A stretch of 64,000 bases of DNA from Pseudomonas chlororaphis (GCF_000783395.1 NZ_JSFK01000003.1:434135-498134), one strand, 5' to 3'. Shown: positions 1-11,502, counted from the first letter of the stretch. Numbers and translations are program-made. Notes: generated by a model not told the origin, from the letters alone.

Positions 1-1412
1 ATTTTCACGGACCTCGGCGGGCTTCGGCGCTCGCGTTGATTCGCAAGAAAGTCGAAATCAATCGTCATCGTCAACGGCGGTATGGAGGAGGCGCTTTGCA
101 GTTTCCGGTAATACAACGCGAACCGTTCATCGAGGGCGATCTCGAAGGTTTTGATCACGTCGACTATTTCCTCCCGGGCAGCGCTGTGGGTGGCATTGCG
201 CGCCATGTCGAGCGTTTCATAAGAGGCTTTGATCGAATGACACTTATCGATCAAATGGCTTAAAACGGTAAGTCGGGCTCCGGATGGAATGCTTTCGATA
301 TTGGAAAACGCGCCCACCAGTTTCACAAATGACATCGACAGCATATGAGGTATGAGGGCGAAGTGAGCTGCGGATAATGTCTGGCTTTTTGCAAATACCC
401 AATCGGCGGTGGTTTCGTGGATATCCATCGGGTGGTAATCCATGTTCTCAAGGACAGCTCTCGGGTTACTGGCCCGTTTCTGCACTTCATCGACGACGAT
501 CTGGCGCTTTCGCAGAAGGACCAGCCGGCTCTTCAGAAAGGTTGCCATAGAACGGTAGTACTCATCGGTGAGCATTGTGTTGGCCGATACACTCAATCTC
601 CATCGAGACTCACTGATCGTCGAGATTTTGGAATGGGTCTTGAGCAGTTCCTTGTGCACATCGAGCCAGTCCGTCTCGTATTTGCCAACGCCTTTGTGGA
701 TAGAAAGTGATCGCTGCTCGGTTGCATAGAACTCAACCATCTTCTCCATATTCGCCAGATGTTTGAGGTTCTGGACTTCGTATCGCACGATTGCGCTCCG
801 CTCGCCCTCTGTTCCTCTGAGCGCGCGCCATTCGTACTCAAGCTTTTTCACGTGTTCATCAGACTCGCCCAACACCGTAGAAAGTCTTTTGATTTCCACC
901 TCCAGATCCGCTGATGAGCGCAGTCGCAGTTTTTCCGGCGAGTCCTCCAGCGGTTTCCAGAGGCGGGTGTCGAGGTCGCGCACCAGCCAGGGTCCTGAAG
1001 CATCCCGCTCGCTCGCCATTCGGGCGCGATAAAAACCAGAGCGTGAATCAAGCACTACCTGTACGACGTGTCCATCCGCGATGTCGACGTAATGGCGTTT
1101 TTTGACGATTCGAAAACCTTGCTTGTCGGGACCGGGAAGCGCAGCGTTGCTGGTTACCCAGTAATCCTGCAGCGACGGCGCCTCAGCCAGTAGAGCCGTG
1201 GCGGGGGCGGGTGTCTGACTGATGACGACGGCATGTTGCGCATCGCCGCCCGCGTGCACGTTAGTTGTTGTGGGTTCTCTCAGGCTCAGGTTCGCCAGAT
1301 CCGTGGCAGAAAGTGCCGGGTTGCCCGGGCGTCTGCTCGTGCCGGGGGCGTCGGGCAGAGGGTTGGAGACATTGCTTTTGTGGGTGCCTTTAGCGGGCAA
1401 TTTTGGTGACAT
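1..1412 (-). CDS. large accessory coiled-coil protein, 3' end beyond window
   Basis: The reading frame runs without a stop from an ATG at 1412 on the minus strand to the window edge, giving about 470 visible residues. An AAGGA ribosome site lies 9 nt before the ATG. The first 75 residues are low-complexity and rich in Pro, Thr and Ala. Residues about 77-156 form a module (APSLQDY ... QGFRIVKKRHYVD ... SGFYRARMASE ... SGPWLV) that clearly matches residues 83-163 of the SET-like protein at 49007-50410. I know this kind of module from large Pseudomonas toxin-like proteins; that link is from memory. After it comes a long charged helical stretch with heptad-like spacing, probably coiled coil. There is no signal peptide. 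The function is unknown; a secreted effector or toxin is an inference from the module only. Confidence 0.75.
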   Translation of the reverse strand, partial: MSPKLPAKGTHKSNVSNPLPDAPGTSRRPGNPALSATDLANLSLREPTTTNVHAGGDAQHAVVISQTPAPATALLAEAPSLQDYWVTSNAALPGPDKQGFRIVKKRHYVDIADGHVVQVVLDSRSGFYRARMASERDASGPWLVRDLDTRLWKPLEDSPEKLRLRSSADLEVEIKRLSTVLGESDEHVKKLEYEWRALRGTEGERSAIVRYEVQNLKHLANMEKMVEFYATEQRSLSIHKGVGKYETDWLDVHKELLKTHSKISTISESRWRLSVSANTMLTDEYYRSMATFLKSRLVLLRKRQIVVDEVQKRASNPRAVLENMDYHPMDIHETTADWVFAKSQTLSAAHFALIPHMLSMSFVKLVGAFSNIESIPSGARLTVLSHLIDKCHSIKASYETLDMARNATHSAAREEIVDVIKTFEIALDERFALYYRKLQSASSIPPLTMTIDFDFLANQRERRSPPRSVK

Positions 1413-1573
1413 ACTTTTTCATCCTTGAAGGTTTGTCACATCAGTCTGGGTATTTACGGACTGACGAAGGTAGCGTTCGAACAGTAATTTCCTGGCAATG
1501 ACGGTTCATTGGCAGCGGGTGACGCAGGCCGTCAGAGAAACCGACCGCCGTCGTCGGAATTGGTCAAAATTTG

Positions 1574-1582
1574 TGCTATATT
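1574..1582 (+). promoter_or_regulatory. possible extended -10 promoter for ygiQ
   Basis: TGCTATATT fits the extended -10 form TG-n-TATAAT with one change and lies 40 nt before the chosen ygiQ start. No good -35 is visible (TCGGAA at the right distance). Its position upstream of the ATG at 1622 argues against the longer TTG-initiated frame that begins at 1571. Confidence 0.3.
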
Positions 1583-1621
1583 CCGCGCCCGCGATTTTTC
1601 ACTTCAACACCGGTCGTCGAC

Positions 1622-3934
<2,313 letters not shown>

Positions 3935-3954
3935 ACATCGCTTGAGCTGAGCAG

Positions 3955-3978
3955 AACGCCAACCTTCGGGTTGGCGTT
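3955..3978 (+). terminator. hairpin terminator after ygiQ
   Basis: A perfect 10-bp stem AACGCCAACC/GGTTGGCGTT closes on a TTCG tetraloop 20 nt after the ygiQ stop. The following bases (gtgcatttct) are only moderately T-rich, so termination strength is uncertain. Confidence 0.7.
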
Positions 3979-4022
3979 GTGCATTTCTGGGGCTGGATAT
4001 TGCGTTGTCCGGGAGATCCATC

Positions 4023-4199
4023 CCCCTCACCCCAGCCCTCTCCCCCAAGGGGGCGAGGGGGAAGGGAGCAGATCTCTGTGCCTTTCAAACCTGAGTTCGA
4101 CTCAATACTTTCAAGTCGGCGTATCTCCAACAACCACGTCGGTCAGTTCCCTCTCCCTATGGGCGGTCCGACGTTTCGGGAGGGCCAGGGTGAGGGGCT
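4023..4199. repeat. CCCTCACCC-type intergenic element, copy 1
   Basis: The left end (CCCTCACCCCAGCCCTCTCC) and right end (GGGAGGGCCAGGGTGAGGG) are inverted repeats, and inner CCCTCTCCC/GGGCGAGGGG stems can form terminal hairpins. The core at about 4064-4102 is a reverse-complement match to the core repeated at 59740-60010 (AGCAGATCTCT ... CTGAGTTCGAC), so this copy lies in the opposite orientation to that one. Together with its flanks it fills the 420-bp gap between ygiQ and the next operon; I see no gene in that gap. Confidence 0.75.
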
Positions 4200-4356
4200 C
4201 TTCGCAACATTTACGTGCAATCAGCCCAAACCATTTCCCCGCACCGCCCGATTTTGGTGCTGTACTGCCCTAAGCATTCCGGGAAAGCGCCAAAGCCTGT
4301 GCATGGCATAAGTCTTGCGCGCTTTCGAATACGCTTAGGCTCGCAGGAGGCACGCC

Positions 4357-7300
4357 GTGTCGATTCATGTCGCATTGCATCACGTCACGCATTACCGCTA
4401 CGACCGCGCTGTCGAACTCGGCCCGCAGATCGTTCGCCTGCGCCCGGCCGCCCACAGCCGCACGCGGATTCTGTCGTATGCGCTGAAAGTCTCGCCCGAG
4501 CAGCACTTCATCAACTGGCAGCAGGACCCGCAGGGCAACTACCTCGCCCGATTGGTGTTCCCCGAGAAAACCAATGAGCTGCGCATCGAGGTCGATTTGC
4601 TCGCCGAGATGGCGGTGTTCAATCCGTTCGACTTTTTCCTCGAACCTTATGCCGAAAAAATCCCCTTCACCTACGCCGCCGATGAGCGCAAGGAGCTGGC
4701 GCCGTACCTCGAAACCCTGCCACTGACACCCAAATTCAAAGCCTATCTGGACGCCATCGACCGCACACCGCTGCCGGCGGTGGATTTTCTGGTGGCGCTC
4801 AACCAGCGCCTGAGCGAGGACATCGGTTACCTGATCCGCATGGAGCCGGGCGTGCAAACCCCGGAGCACACCCTCGAACATGCCTCCGGCTCCTGCCGGG
4901 ATTCGGCGTGGCTGCTGGTGCAACTACTGCGCAACCTTGGATTGGCCGCGCGATTTGTCTCCGGGTATCTGATTCAACTGACCGCCGATGTGAAAAGCCT
5001 CGACGGCCCGTCTGGCACTGACGTCGATTTCACTGACCTGCACGCCTGGTGCGAGGTGTATTTGCCGGGCGCGGGCTGGATCGGCCTGGATGCGACTTCC
5101 GGGCTGTTTGCCGGTGAAGGGCATATCCCGTTGGCGTGTAGTCCCGATCCGTCCTCGGCGGCACCGATCAGTGGCTTGGTCGAGCCGTGCGAATGTGAGT
5201 TCAGCCATGAAATGTCGGTCGAGCGGATCTGGGAGGCGCCGCGCGTCACCAAGCCTTACAGCGATGAGCAATGGCTGGCGATTCAGGCGCTGGGCCGACA
5301 GATCGATGCCGACCTGCTGGCGGATGACGTACGCCTGACCATGGGCGGCGAGCCGACCTTCGTCTCAATCGATGATCCGGATGGTGCCGAGTGGAACACC
5401 GCCGCGCTGGGTGCGGATAAACGTAAGCTTTCCGCCGAACTGTTCCAGCGCATGCGCAAACATTACGCGCCGAAAGGTCTGGTGCATTTTGGTCAGGGCA
5501 AGTGGTATCCCGGCGAGCAACTGCCGCGCTGGTCGCTCAACTGCTACTGGCGCCGCGACGGCGTGCCGATCTGGCATAACGATGCTTTGATCGCCGACGA
5601 GCAACAGGATTACGGCGCCAATGGCGAATTGGCCGGGCGCTTCCTCGCCAGTGTCGCCGAGCGACTGAAGTTGTCTACGCGTTTTGTCTTCCCAGCCTAC
5701 GAGGACAACTTCTATTACCTCTGGCGCGAGGGCACCTTGCCGAGCAACGTCAGCGCCGAAGATTCACGTCTGGAGGAGCCGCTGGAGCGCGCACGCTTGC
5801 GCAAGGTGTTCAGTCAGGGCCTGAATAAAGTCATTGGTCAGGTGCTGCCACTGGCGCGCACGGCCAAGGGCGATCAATGGCAGAGCGGGCGCTGGTACCT
5901 GCGTGACGAGCACTGCCGGCTGGTGCCGGGGGATTCGCCGCTGGGGTATCGCTTGCCGCTGGGTTCGCAGCCTTGGGTAAAAGCCGCCGAGTATCCGTTT
6001 ATCCATCCCCAGGACCCGAATCAGGACTTCCCTGAGCTGCCGGATGCCGCGCAGCTCAACCGTCACGGCGAACCGGCGACGCCTGACGAACGCGCGCCGA
6101 AAATCGACGAGTCCGCTGACTGGCTGACCCGCACTGCATTCTGCGCCGAAGCGCGTGATGGGCGTTTGTACCTGTTCATGCCGCCGCTGGAGCGCGTCGA
6201 GGATTATCTGGAACTGGTGGCCGCCATCGAGGCGACTGCTGAAGAACTGCATTGCCCGGTGTTGCTGGAAGGCTACGAGCCGCCGAGCGATCCGCGTCTG
6301 AGCAACTTCCGCATCACCCCGGATCCCGGTGTGATCGAGGTGAATGTGCAGCCGTCGGCGACCTGGGACGAATTGGTCGAACGCACTGAGTTTCTCTATG
6401 AAGAGGCACGGCAAACCCGACTGACCACCGAGAAATTCATGATCGATGGTCGCCACACTGGCACCGGCGGCGGTAACCATTTTGTGCTCGGTGGTGCGAC
6501 GCCGGCGGATTCACCGTTTCTGCGTCGCCCGGATCTGCTGCGCAGCCTGATCAGTTACTGGCACAACCATCCGTCGTTGTCGTATCTGTTTTCCGGATTG
6601 TTCATCGGGCCGACGTCGCAGGCGCCGCGTGTCGATGAGGCGCGCAATGATGCACTGTACGAACTGGAAATCGCTTTCGCGCAAATGCCCGAACCGGGCG
6701 AGGAATGCGCGCCATGGCTGGTTGACCGACTGCTGCGCAACCTGCTGATCGACGTCACCGGCAATACGCACCGTGCCGAGTTCTGTATCGACAAACTGTA
6801 TTCACCGGACGGCGCCACCGGGCGTCTCGGCTTGCTGGAACTGCGCGCCTTTGAAATGCCGCCGCATGCGCGCATGAGCCTCGCTCAACAGTTGTTGCTA
6901 CGGGCGCTGGTCGCGCGTTTCTGGCGCGAACCTTATGCGCCGCCGAAACTGGCGCGCTGGGGGACTGAACTGCACGATCGCTTCTTGCTGCCGCACTTTA
7001 TCGAACAGGACTTCGCCGACGTCATCGTTGAGCTGAACAGCGCCGGTTATCCGCTGCGCGCGGAATGGTTTGCCGCGCATCTGGAGTTTCGTTTTCCCAA
7101 GGTCGGCGATTACGCCGTCAACGGCATCGAACTGGAGCTGCGTCAGGCGCTGGAACCTTGGCATGTCTTGGGCGAAGAGGGCGCGGCAGGCGGCACGGTG
7201 CGTTACGTCGACTCATCTCTGGAGCGTCTGCAGGTCAAGCTCAAAGGGCTGCCGCCGCAGCGTTATTTGCTGACCTGTAATGGCATCGCGGTGCCGTTGC

Positions 7301-7632
7301 ATCCGACCGGGCGCGTGGGCGAGTTCGTCGCGGGTGTGCGTTACCGTGCGTGGCAACCGGCCAACTGTCTGCAACCGACGATTCCCGTGCACGCACCGCT
7401 GGTGTTCGATTTGCTCGACACCTGGATGGGCCGTTCGCTGGGTGGATGTCAGTACCACGTCGCCCATCCGGGCGGGCGTAATTACGAGACGTTGCCGGTC
7501 AATGCCAACGAAGCGGAGAGCCGGCGCATGGCGCGATTCTTCCGCGTCGGACATACGCCGGGGAAACTTCCTATACCCAACGTGGAAATCAGTGACGAGC
7601 TACCGATGACAATCGATTTGCGACGTTTCTAA
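4357..7632 (+). CDS. transglutaminase-like / DUF2126 fusion protein
   Basis: This 1091-residue protein starts at a GTG six nt after a perfect AGGAGG. Residues 1-290 are a bacterial transglutaminase-like domain with a Cys-His-Asp triad: Cys in ASGSCRDSAWL (about residue 179), His in DLHAWCEVY (about 228) and Asp in GLDATSG (about 245). From about residue 320 (LTMGGEPTFVSIDD) to the end it is the DUF2126 domain. It opens a three-gene unit with the ATP-grasp/alpha-E and small transglutaminase genes. Comparative genomics has grouped these families as a predicted peptide-bond forming or modifying system; no product is established. There is no signal peptide, so it is probably cytoplasmic. The length is normal for the family. 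Confidence 0.9.
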   Translation: MSIHVALHHVTHYRYDRAVELGPQIVRLRPAAHSRTRILSYALKVSPEQHFINWQQDPQGNYLARLVFPEKTNELRIEVDLLAEMAVFNPFDFFLEPYAEKIPFTYAADERKELAPYLETLPLTPKFKAYLDAIDRTPLPAVDFLVALNQRLSEDIGYLIRMEPGVQTPEHTLEHASGSCRDSAWLLVQLLRNLGLAARFVSGYLIQLTADVKSLDGPSGTDVDFTDLHAWCEVYLPGAGWIGLDATSGLFAGEGHIPLACSPDPSSAAPISGLVEPCECEFSHEMSVERIWEAPRVTKPYSDEQWLAIQALGRQIDADLLADDVRLTMGGEPTFVSIDDPDGAEWNTAALGADKRKLSAELFQRMRKHYAPKGLVHFGQGKWYPGEQLPRWSLNCYWRRDGVPIWHNDALIADEQQDYGANGELAGRFLASVAERLKLSTRFVFPAYEDNFYYLWREGTLPSNVSAEDSRLEEPLERARLRKVFSQGLNKVIGQVLPLARTAKGDQWQSGRWYLRDEHCRLVPGDSPLGYRLPLGSQPWVKAAEYPFIHPQDPNQDFPELPDAAQLNRHGEPATPDERAPKIDESADWLTRTAFCAEARDGRLYLFMPPLERVEDYLELVAAIEATAEELHCPVLLEGYEPPSDPRLSNFRITPDPGVIEVNVQPSATWDELVERTEFLYEEARQTRLTTEKFMIDGRHTGTGGGNHFVLGGATPADSPFLRRPDLLRSLISYWHNHPSLSYLFSGLFIGPTSQAPRVDEARNDALYELEIAFAQMPEPGEECAPWLVDRLLRNLLIDVTGNTHRAEFCIDKLYSPDGATGRLGLLELRAFEMPPHARMSLAQQLLLRALVARFWREPYAPPKLARWGTELHDRFLLPHFIEQDFADVIVELNSAGYPLRAEWFAAHLEFRFPKVGDYAVNGIELELRQALEPWHVLGEEGAAGGTVRYVDSSLERLQVKLKGLPPQRYLLTCNGIAVPLHPTGRVGEFVAGVRYRAWQPANCLQPTIPVHAPLVFDLLDTWMGRSLGGCQYHVAHPGGRNYETLPVNANEAESRRMARFFRVGHTPGKLPIPNVEISDELPMTIDLRRF

Positions 7633-7720
7633 GTCCTGCGCGACACGCGAATTTTTCGTATATCCGCGTGTCATGTGCCTGCGTTAGTCTGACCGTTCCT
7701 TGCTGTCTGCCGAGCTTTCC

Positions 7721-10207
7721 ATGCCTGACCTGCTAGACCGCTACCCGCTCACGGCGGGCACTTATCACGAACTGCTCGATGGCAGTGGCGCGGTGCGCCC
7801 GCACTGGCGGCGGCTGTTCGATCAGTTGCAGCGCAGTACTCCGGCCCAACTGGTGCAGCGGCAGGCTTTGCTGGCGCGGCAGATTCAGGAAAACGGTGTC
7901 ACCTATAACGTCTATGCCGATCCCAAAGGCGCGGATCGGCCGTGGGAGCTGGATCTGCTGCCCCACGTGATTGCCGCAGATGAATGGCAGCATTTGTCGG
8001 CGGGCATCGCTCAACGTGCCCGACTGCTCAACGCTGTGTTGGCGGATTTGTACGGCCCGCAACGGCTGATCAGCGAAGGCTTGTTGCCAGCGGAGCTGGT
8101 CTTTGGTCACAACAACTTTCTCTGGCCGTGTCAGCACATCGCGCCGCCGGAAGAGATATTTCTGCACCTGTACGCCGTGGATCTGGCACGCACGCCGGAC
8201 GGACGCTGGTGGGTCACGGCGGATCGCACACAAGCGCCGTCGGGTGCCGGCTATGCCCTGGAAAACCGCACCATCGTGTCCCGTGCCTTTCCCGAGTTGT
8301 ACCGGGATCTGAAGGTGCAGCATCTGGCGGGCTTCTTCCGCACCTTGCAGGAAACCCTCGCGCGGCAGGCGCCAAGTGATGATGACGCGCCGCTGGTGGT
8401 GCTGCTCACTCCGGGGCGTTTCAACGAAAGTTATTTTGAACATTTGTATCTGGCTCGCCAGCTGGGTTACCCGCTGGTCGAGGGTGGTGACCTGACGGTG
8501 CGCGATGCCACGGTCTACCTGAAAACCCTCAGTGGCTTGCGTCGGGTGCACGCGATCATGCGCCGGCTCGATGATGATTTCTGCGATCCGCTGGAGCTGC
8601 GCACGGACTCGGCGCTCGGCGTGCCCGGTCTGCTCGAAGCCGTGCGTCAGGGGCGAGTACTGGTTGCCAACGCATTGGGCAGCGGCGTTCTGGAGTCGCC
8701 GGGTTTGCTGGGGTTTCTGCCGAAGATCAACCAATACCTGTTTGGCGAAGAGCTGATCTTGCCGTCAATCGCGACGTGGTGGTGCGGCGAGCCACCGGTG
8801 CTGGCGCAGGCCTTGGAAAAACTACCTGAGCTGTTGATCAAACCGGCGTTTCCCTCGCAAAGCTTCACGCCTGTATTTGGCCGTGATCTGAGTGAAAAAC
8901 AGCGTCACACGCTTGCCGAGCGCATGCAGGCGCGCCCTTATGCCTATGTTGCGCAAGAATTGGCTCAGCTATCGCAAGCGCCAATCTGGCAGGCCGAAAA
9001 TGGTCAACTGCAACCGCGGGCGATCGGCATGCGCATATACGCCGTGGCGGGGGGTGATGGTTATCGTGTGCTCCCCGGTGGTCTGACCCGGGTGGCCGCC
9101 GAGGCTGATGCCGAAGTGGTATCGATGCAGCGCGGCGGGGCGAGCAAGGACACTTGGGTACTTGGCGATCGTCCACCCAGCGGCGAGCAATGGAAGAGCC
9201 AGCGTAATGTCGGCGTGCATGATCTGGTGCGGCGCGATCCGTATCTACCCTCGCGAGTGGTGGAAAACCTGTTCTGGTTCGGCCGTTACTGCGAACGCTG
9301 TGACGACAGTGCGCGGCTGCTGCGCATCATGCTTGCGCGGTATGTCGATGGTGATGACCCGCAAGCGTTGCAGGCGGCGGTCGATCTCGGTGAGCGGTTG
9401 ACGTTGTTGCCGGATGAAGGAGAGCTGCCCGAGCGCTTGCTCGCTGCATTGCTCGGTGAAGACTGGTCGTTCAGCCTGCGTTCCAACCTGCAACGCTTGC
9501 AGTGGGCGGCCTCACAGGTGCGCGGCAAGCTTTCGCGGGAGAACTGGCAGGCGCTGGTGGAGTTGCAGCGCGAAGCGCTGGAACTGGACACCGACGAGCC
9601 TGACTTCGGCGAACTGCTGGATTTCCTCAACCGGCTGGTGATGTCGCTGGCGGCGTTGTCCGGGTTTGCCCTGGACGACATGACCCGCGACGAAGGCTGG
9701 CGCTTTCTGATGATTGGCCGGCGTATCGAGCGACTGCAGTTTCTCAGCAGCAGCCTCGCGGCGTTTCTGCGTGGCGCCGGTGCTTTCGATCAGGCGGGCC
9801 TGGAGTGGTTGCTGGAGTTGGGCAACAGCAGCATCACCTATCGCTCACGTTATCTGGCCGTGGCGCAATTGATTCCGGTGCTCGATCTGTTGCTGCTGGA
9901 CGAGCAGAACCCGCACGCGGTGTTGTTCCAGTTGAAACTGGTCACGCGCACGTTGAAACGTTTGAACGATGATTTTGGCGCACCACGGGAAGCGGGGTTG
10001 CCGCGACTGGTCGAGCGTCTGGCGCGGTTCGATCTGGGTTGTCTGGAGAATCCATTGTTCGGTGAGTCCAGCGTACGAGCGGCTTTGAGTGGTCTGGCGG
10101 ATCTGCTGCAAGAGATTGCCGAGGCCAGTGGGCAGGTCTCGGATCGCTTGGCCCTGCGTCATTTCGCTCATGTCGATGACGTTAGCCAACGCACGGTGTC
10201 CGTCTGA
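7721..10207 (+). CDS. circularly permuted ATP-grasp / alpha-E fusion protein
   Basis: This 828-residue fusion has two parts. The N-terminal part, to about residue 480, is a circularly permuted type-2 ATP-grasp domain (DUF404/DUF407 family; landmarks VIAADEWQHL, NRTIVSRAFPELY, TLSGLRRVHAIMRRLDDDF, LIKPAFPSQSF). The C-terminal part from about residue 500 (RRDPYLPSRVVENLFWFGRY) is an alpha-helical alpha-E domain (DUF403). In many bacteria the two are separate neighbouring genes. ATP-grasp enzymes join a carboxylate to an amine or thiol through an acyl phosphate; the substrate here is unknown. The ATG at 7721 is preferred over an upstream TTG at 7700. Its stop overlaps the next start (TGATG), showing translational coupling. 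Confidence 0.88.
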   Translation: MPDLLDRYPLTAGTYHELLDGSGAVRPHWRRLFDQLQRSTPAQLVQRQALLARQIQENGVTYNVYADPKGADRPWELDLLPHVIAADEWQHLSAGIAQRARLLNAVLADLYGPQRLISEGLLPAELVFGHNNFLWPCQHIAPPEEIFLHLYAVDLARTPDGRWWVTADRTQAPSGAGYALENRTIVSRAFPELYRDLKVQHLAGFFRTLQETLARQAPSDDDAPLVVLLTPGRFNESYFEHLYLARQLGYPLVEGGDLTVRDATVYLKTLSGLRRVHAIMRRLDDDFCDPLELRTDSALGVPGLLEAVRQGRVLVANALGSGVLESPGLLGFLPKINQYLFGEELILPSIATWWCGEPPVLAQALEKLPELLIKPAFPSQSFTPVFGRDLSEKQRHTLAERMQARPYAYVAQELAQLSQAPIWQAENGQLQPRAIGMRIYAVAGGDGYRVLPGGLTRVAAEADAEVVSMQRGGASKDTWVLGDRPPSGEQWKSQRNVGVHDLVRRDPYLPSRVVENLFWFGRYCERCDDSARLLRIMLARYVDGDDPQALQAAVDLGERLTLLPDEGELPERLLAALLGEDWSFSLRSNLQRLQWAASQVRGKLSRENWQALVELQREALELDTDEPDFGELLDFLNRLVMSLAALSGFALDDMTRDEGWRFLMIGRRIERLQFLSSSLAAFLRGAGAFDQAGLEWLLELGNSSITYRSRYLAVAQLIPVLDLLLLDEQNPHAVLFQLKLVTRTLKRLNDDFGAPREAGLPRLVERLARFDLGCLENPLFGESSVRAALSGLADLLQEIAEASGQVSDRLALRHFAHVDDVSQRTVSV

Positions 10208-11097
10208 TGAATGCTCGATACCAGATCTTCCACGACACCTGTTATCACTACGACAGTCCGGTTTCCCTGGCGCAGCAACTGGCGCACTTGTGGCCGCGAA
10301 AATGCGCCTGGCAGCGTTGTACCGCACAGCAATTGCTGATCAGTCCGGACCCGACCGCACGGCGCGATGAGCTGGATGTGTTTGGTAATCCGTTGACCCG
10401 ACTGGCCTTCGAACGCCCGCATGACGAGTTGCAGGTCAATGCACAACTCACCGTTGAAGTGCTGGCGCGGCCTGCGCTGGATTTCAATCAGTCGCCCGCG
10501 TGGGAACTGACCCGCGATGCGCTGACGTACAGCAGTCAGCCGTTGTCCGCTGAGTTGCTCGAAGCCTGTCGCTACCGGTTCCAGTCACCGTACGTGCATT
10601 TGAAACGCAGCTTCGTCGAGTTCTCTCAGAGTTGTTTCCCGCCGGGGCGTCCATTGCTGCTGGGCGTGCAGGACTTGATGCAGAAAATCTTCAGCGAATT
10701 CACCTTCGATGCCGAGGCAACTCAAGTGGCGACCCCGCTGGTGGAAGTGCTGGAGCGGCGACGCGGGGTGTGTCAGGACTTCGCGCACTTGATGCTGGCG
10801 TGCGTGCGCTCGCGAGGGCTGGCGGCGCGCTACATCAGTGGTTATCTGCTAACGCAACCGCCACCGGGGCAGCCACGCTTGATCGGCGCCGACGCGTCGC
10901 ATGCGTGGGTGTCGGTATTTTGTCCGGTGCTGGGCTGGGTGGATTTTGATCCGACCAACAATGTGCAACCGGCGCTGGAGCACATCACGTTGGCGTGGGG
11001 GCGGGATTTTTCCGATGTGTCGCCGTTGCGTGGGGTGATTCTTGGCGGTGGCAATCACGACCCGGAAGTGCGCGTCACGGTAATGCCGCTGGATTAA
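10207..11097 (+). CDS. transglutaminase-like cysteine peptidase family protein
   Basis: This 296-residue protein has a bacterial transglutaminase N-terminal domain followed by the catalytic core: Cys in RRGVCQDFAHL (about residue 188), His in ADASHAWVSVF (about 231) and Asp in WVDFDPTNN (about 246). It overlaps the ATP-grasp/alpha-E gene by one base. Two transglutaminase-like enzymes therefore flank one ATP-grasp enzyme in the same operon. A transglutaminase fold can cleave or re-form amide bonds, so the set may make and trim or cross-link a peptide; that is inference. There is no signal peptide. A REPIN follows directly and may end the transcript. Confidence 0.88.
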   Translation: MNARYQIFHDTCYHYDSPVSLAQQLAHLWPRKCAWQRCTAQQLLISPDPTARRDELDVFGNPLTRLAFERPHDELQVNAQLTVEVLARPALDFNQSPAWELTRDALTYSSQPLSAELLEACRYRFQSPYVHLKRSFVEFSQSCFPPGRPLLLGVQDLMQKIFSEFTFDAEATQVATPLVEVLERRRGVCQDFAHLMLACVRSRGLAARYISGYLLTQPPPGQPRLIGADASHAWVSVFCPVLGWVDFDPTNNVQPALEHITLAWGRDFSDVSPLRGVILGGGNHDPEVRVTVMPLD

Positions 11098-11108
11098 CCT
11101 GATCAAAA

Positions 11109-11199
11109 CTGTGGGAGCGAGCCTGCTCGCGAATGCTTTCTTTCAGTAAGTGATTTATCGACTGACACGACGCTTTCGCGAGCAGGCTCGCTCTCACAG
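11109..11199. repeat. REPIN, GTGGGAGCGAGCCTGCTCGCG class
   Basis: Two REP sequences in inverted orientation (CTGTGGGAGCGAGCCTGCTC and GAGCAGGCTCGCTCTCACAG) flank a short spacer. It lies between two transcription units. Confidence 0.85.
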
Positions 11200-11232
11200 G
11201 GGAATTGGGGGAACTCAAAAAGGGGGCTGTGA

Positions 11233-11257
11233 GGGCCGGCAGTGAGACTGCCAGCCC
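11233..11257 (-). terminator. possible terminator of the small basic protein gene
   Basis: A hairpin with arms GGGCCGGCAG and CTGCCAGCCC and a 5-nt loop lies about 50 nt after the stop of the minus-strand gene at 11305-11502. The T-run on the minus strand is offset by about 12 nt, so it is weak as an intrinsic terminator. Confidence 0.4.
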
Positions 11258-11304
11258 CGTCACAAATCCGCAGGGTCTGATTCGATCATCAAACCCGGTG
11301 GGGC

Positions 11305-11502
11305 TCAGGCGTCGGGCGCCTGATCTTTCGGTGTTTCAGTCGCATCGGGTGCATCAACATCATCTTGCGTCGCCACTTCACCGTCAGGGTTCAGTGCCGC
11401 TTCTTCAGCGGTTTGTTTCTTGCGCTGAAGCTTTTCCTCTTTCTTCTGTTCCTTTGCCAGGTCTCGTTGACGTTTGGCGAAGGAGTAATTGGGTTTGGCC
11501 AT
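11305..11502 (-). CDS. small charged Lys/Gln-rich protein
   Basis: This 65-residue protein starts MAKPNYSFAKRQRDLAKEQK at an ATG preceded by AGAGGA at 8 nt. The N-terminal half is strongly basic and rich in Lys and Gln, likely helical, and the C-terminal half is acidic (Asp, Glu, Pro). I recall short proteins with this N-terminus as widespread in pseudomonads and other proteobacteria, with no known role. A longer frame to 11595 exists, but its extra 31 residues look non-coding and the ribosome site supports 11502. It lies between the transglutaminase operon and the LOG gene, on the same strand as the latter and 68 nt downstream of it. Confidence 0.75.
   Translation of the reverse strand: MAKPNYSFAKRQRDLAKEQKKEEKLQRKKQTAEEAALNPDGEVATQDDVDAPDATETPKDQAPDA

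Noticed and set aside
417..710. Plus-strand frames in the first 1.4 kb
   Set aside because: They are shadows of the long minus-strand frame that is open from 1412 to the window edge and has a good ribosome site.
3971..4577. Three overlapping 100-120-residue frames before the DUF2126 gene
   Set aside because: They lie in the CCCTCACCC element and its flanks and overlap the real start at 4357, which has a perfect AGGAGG.
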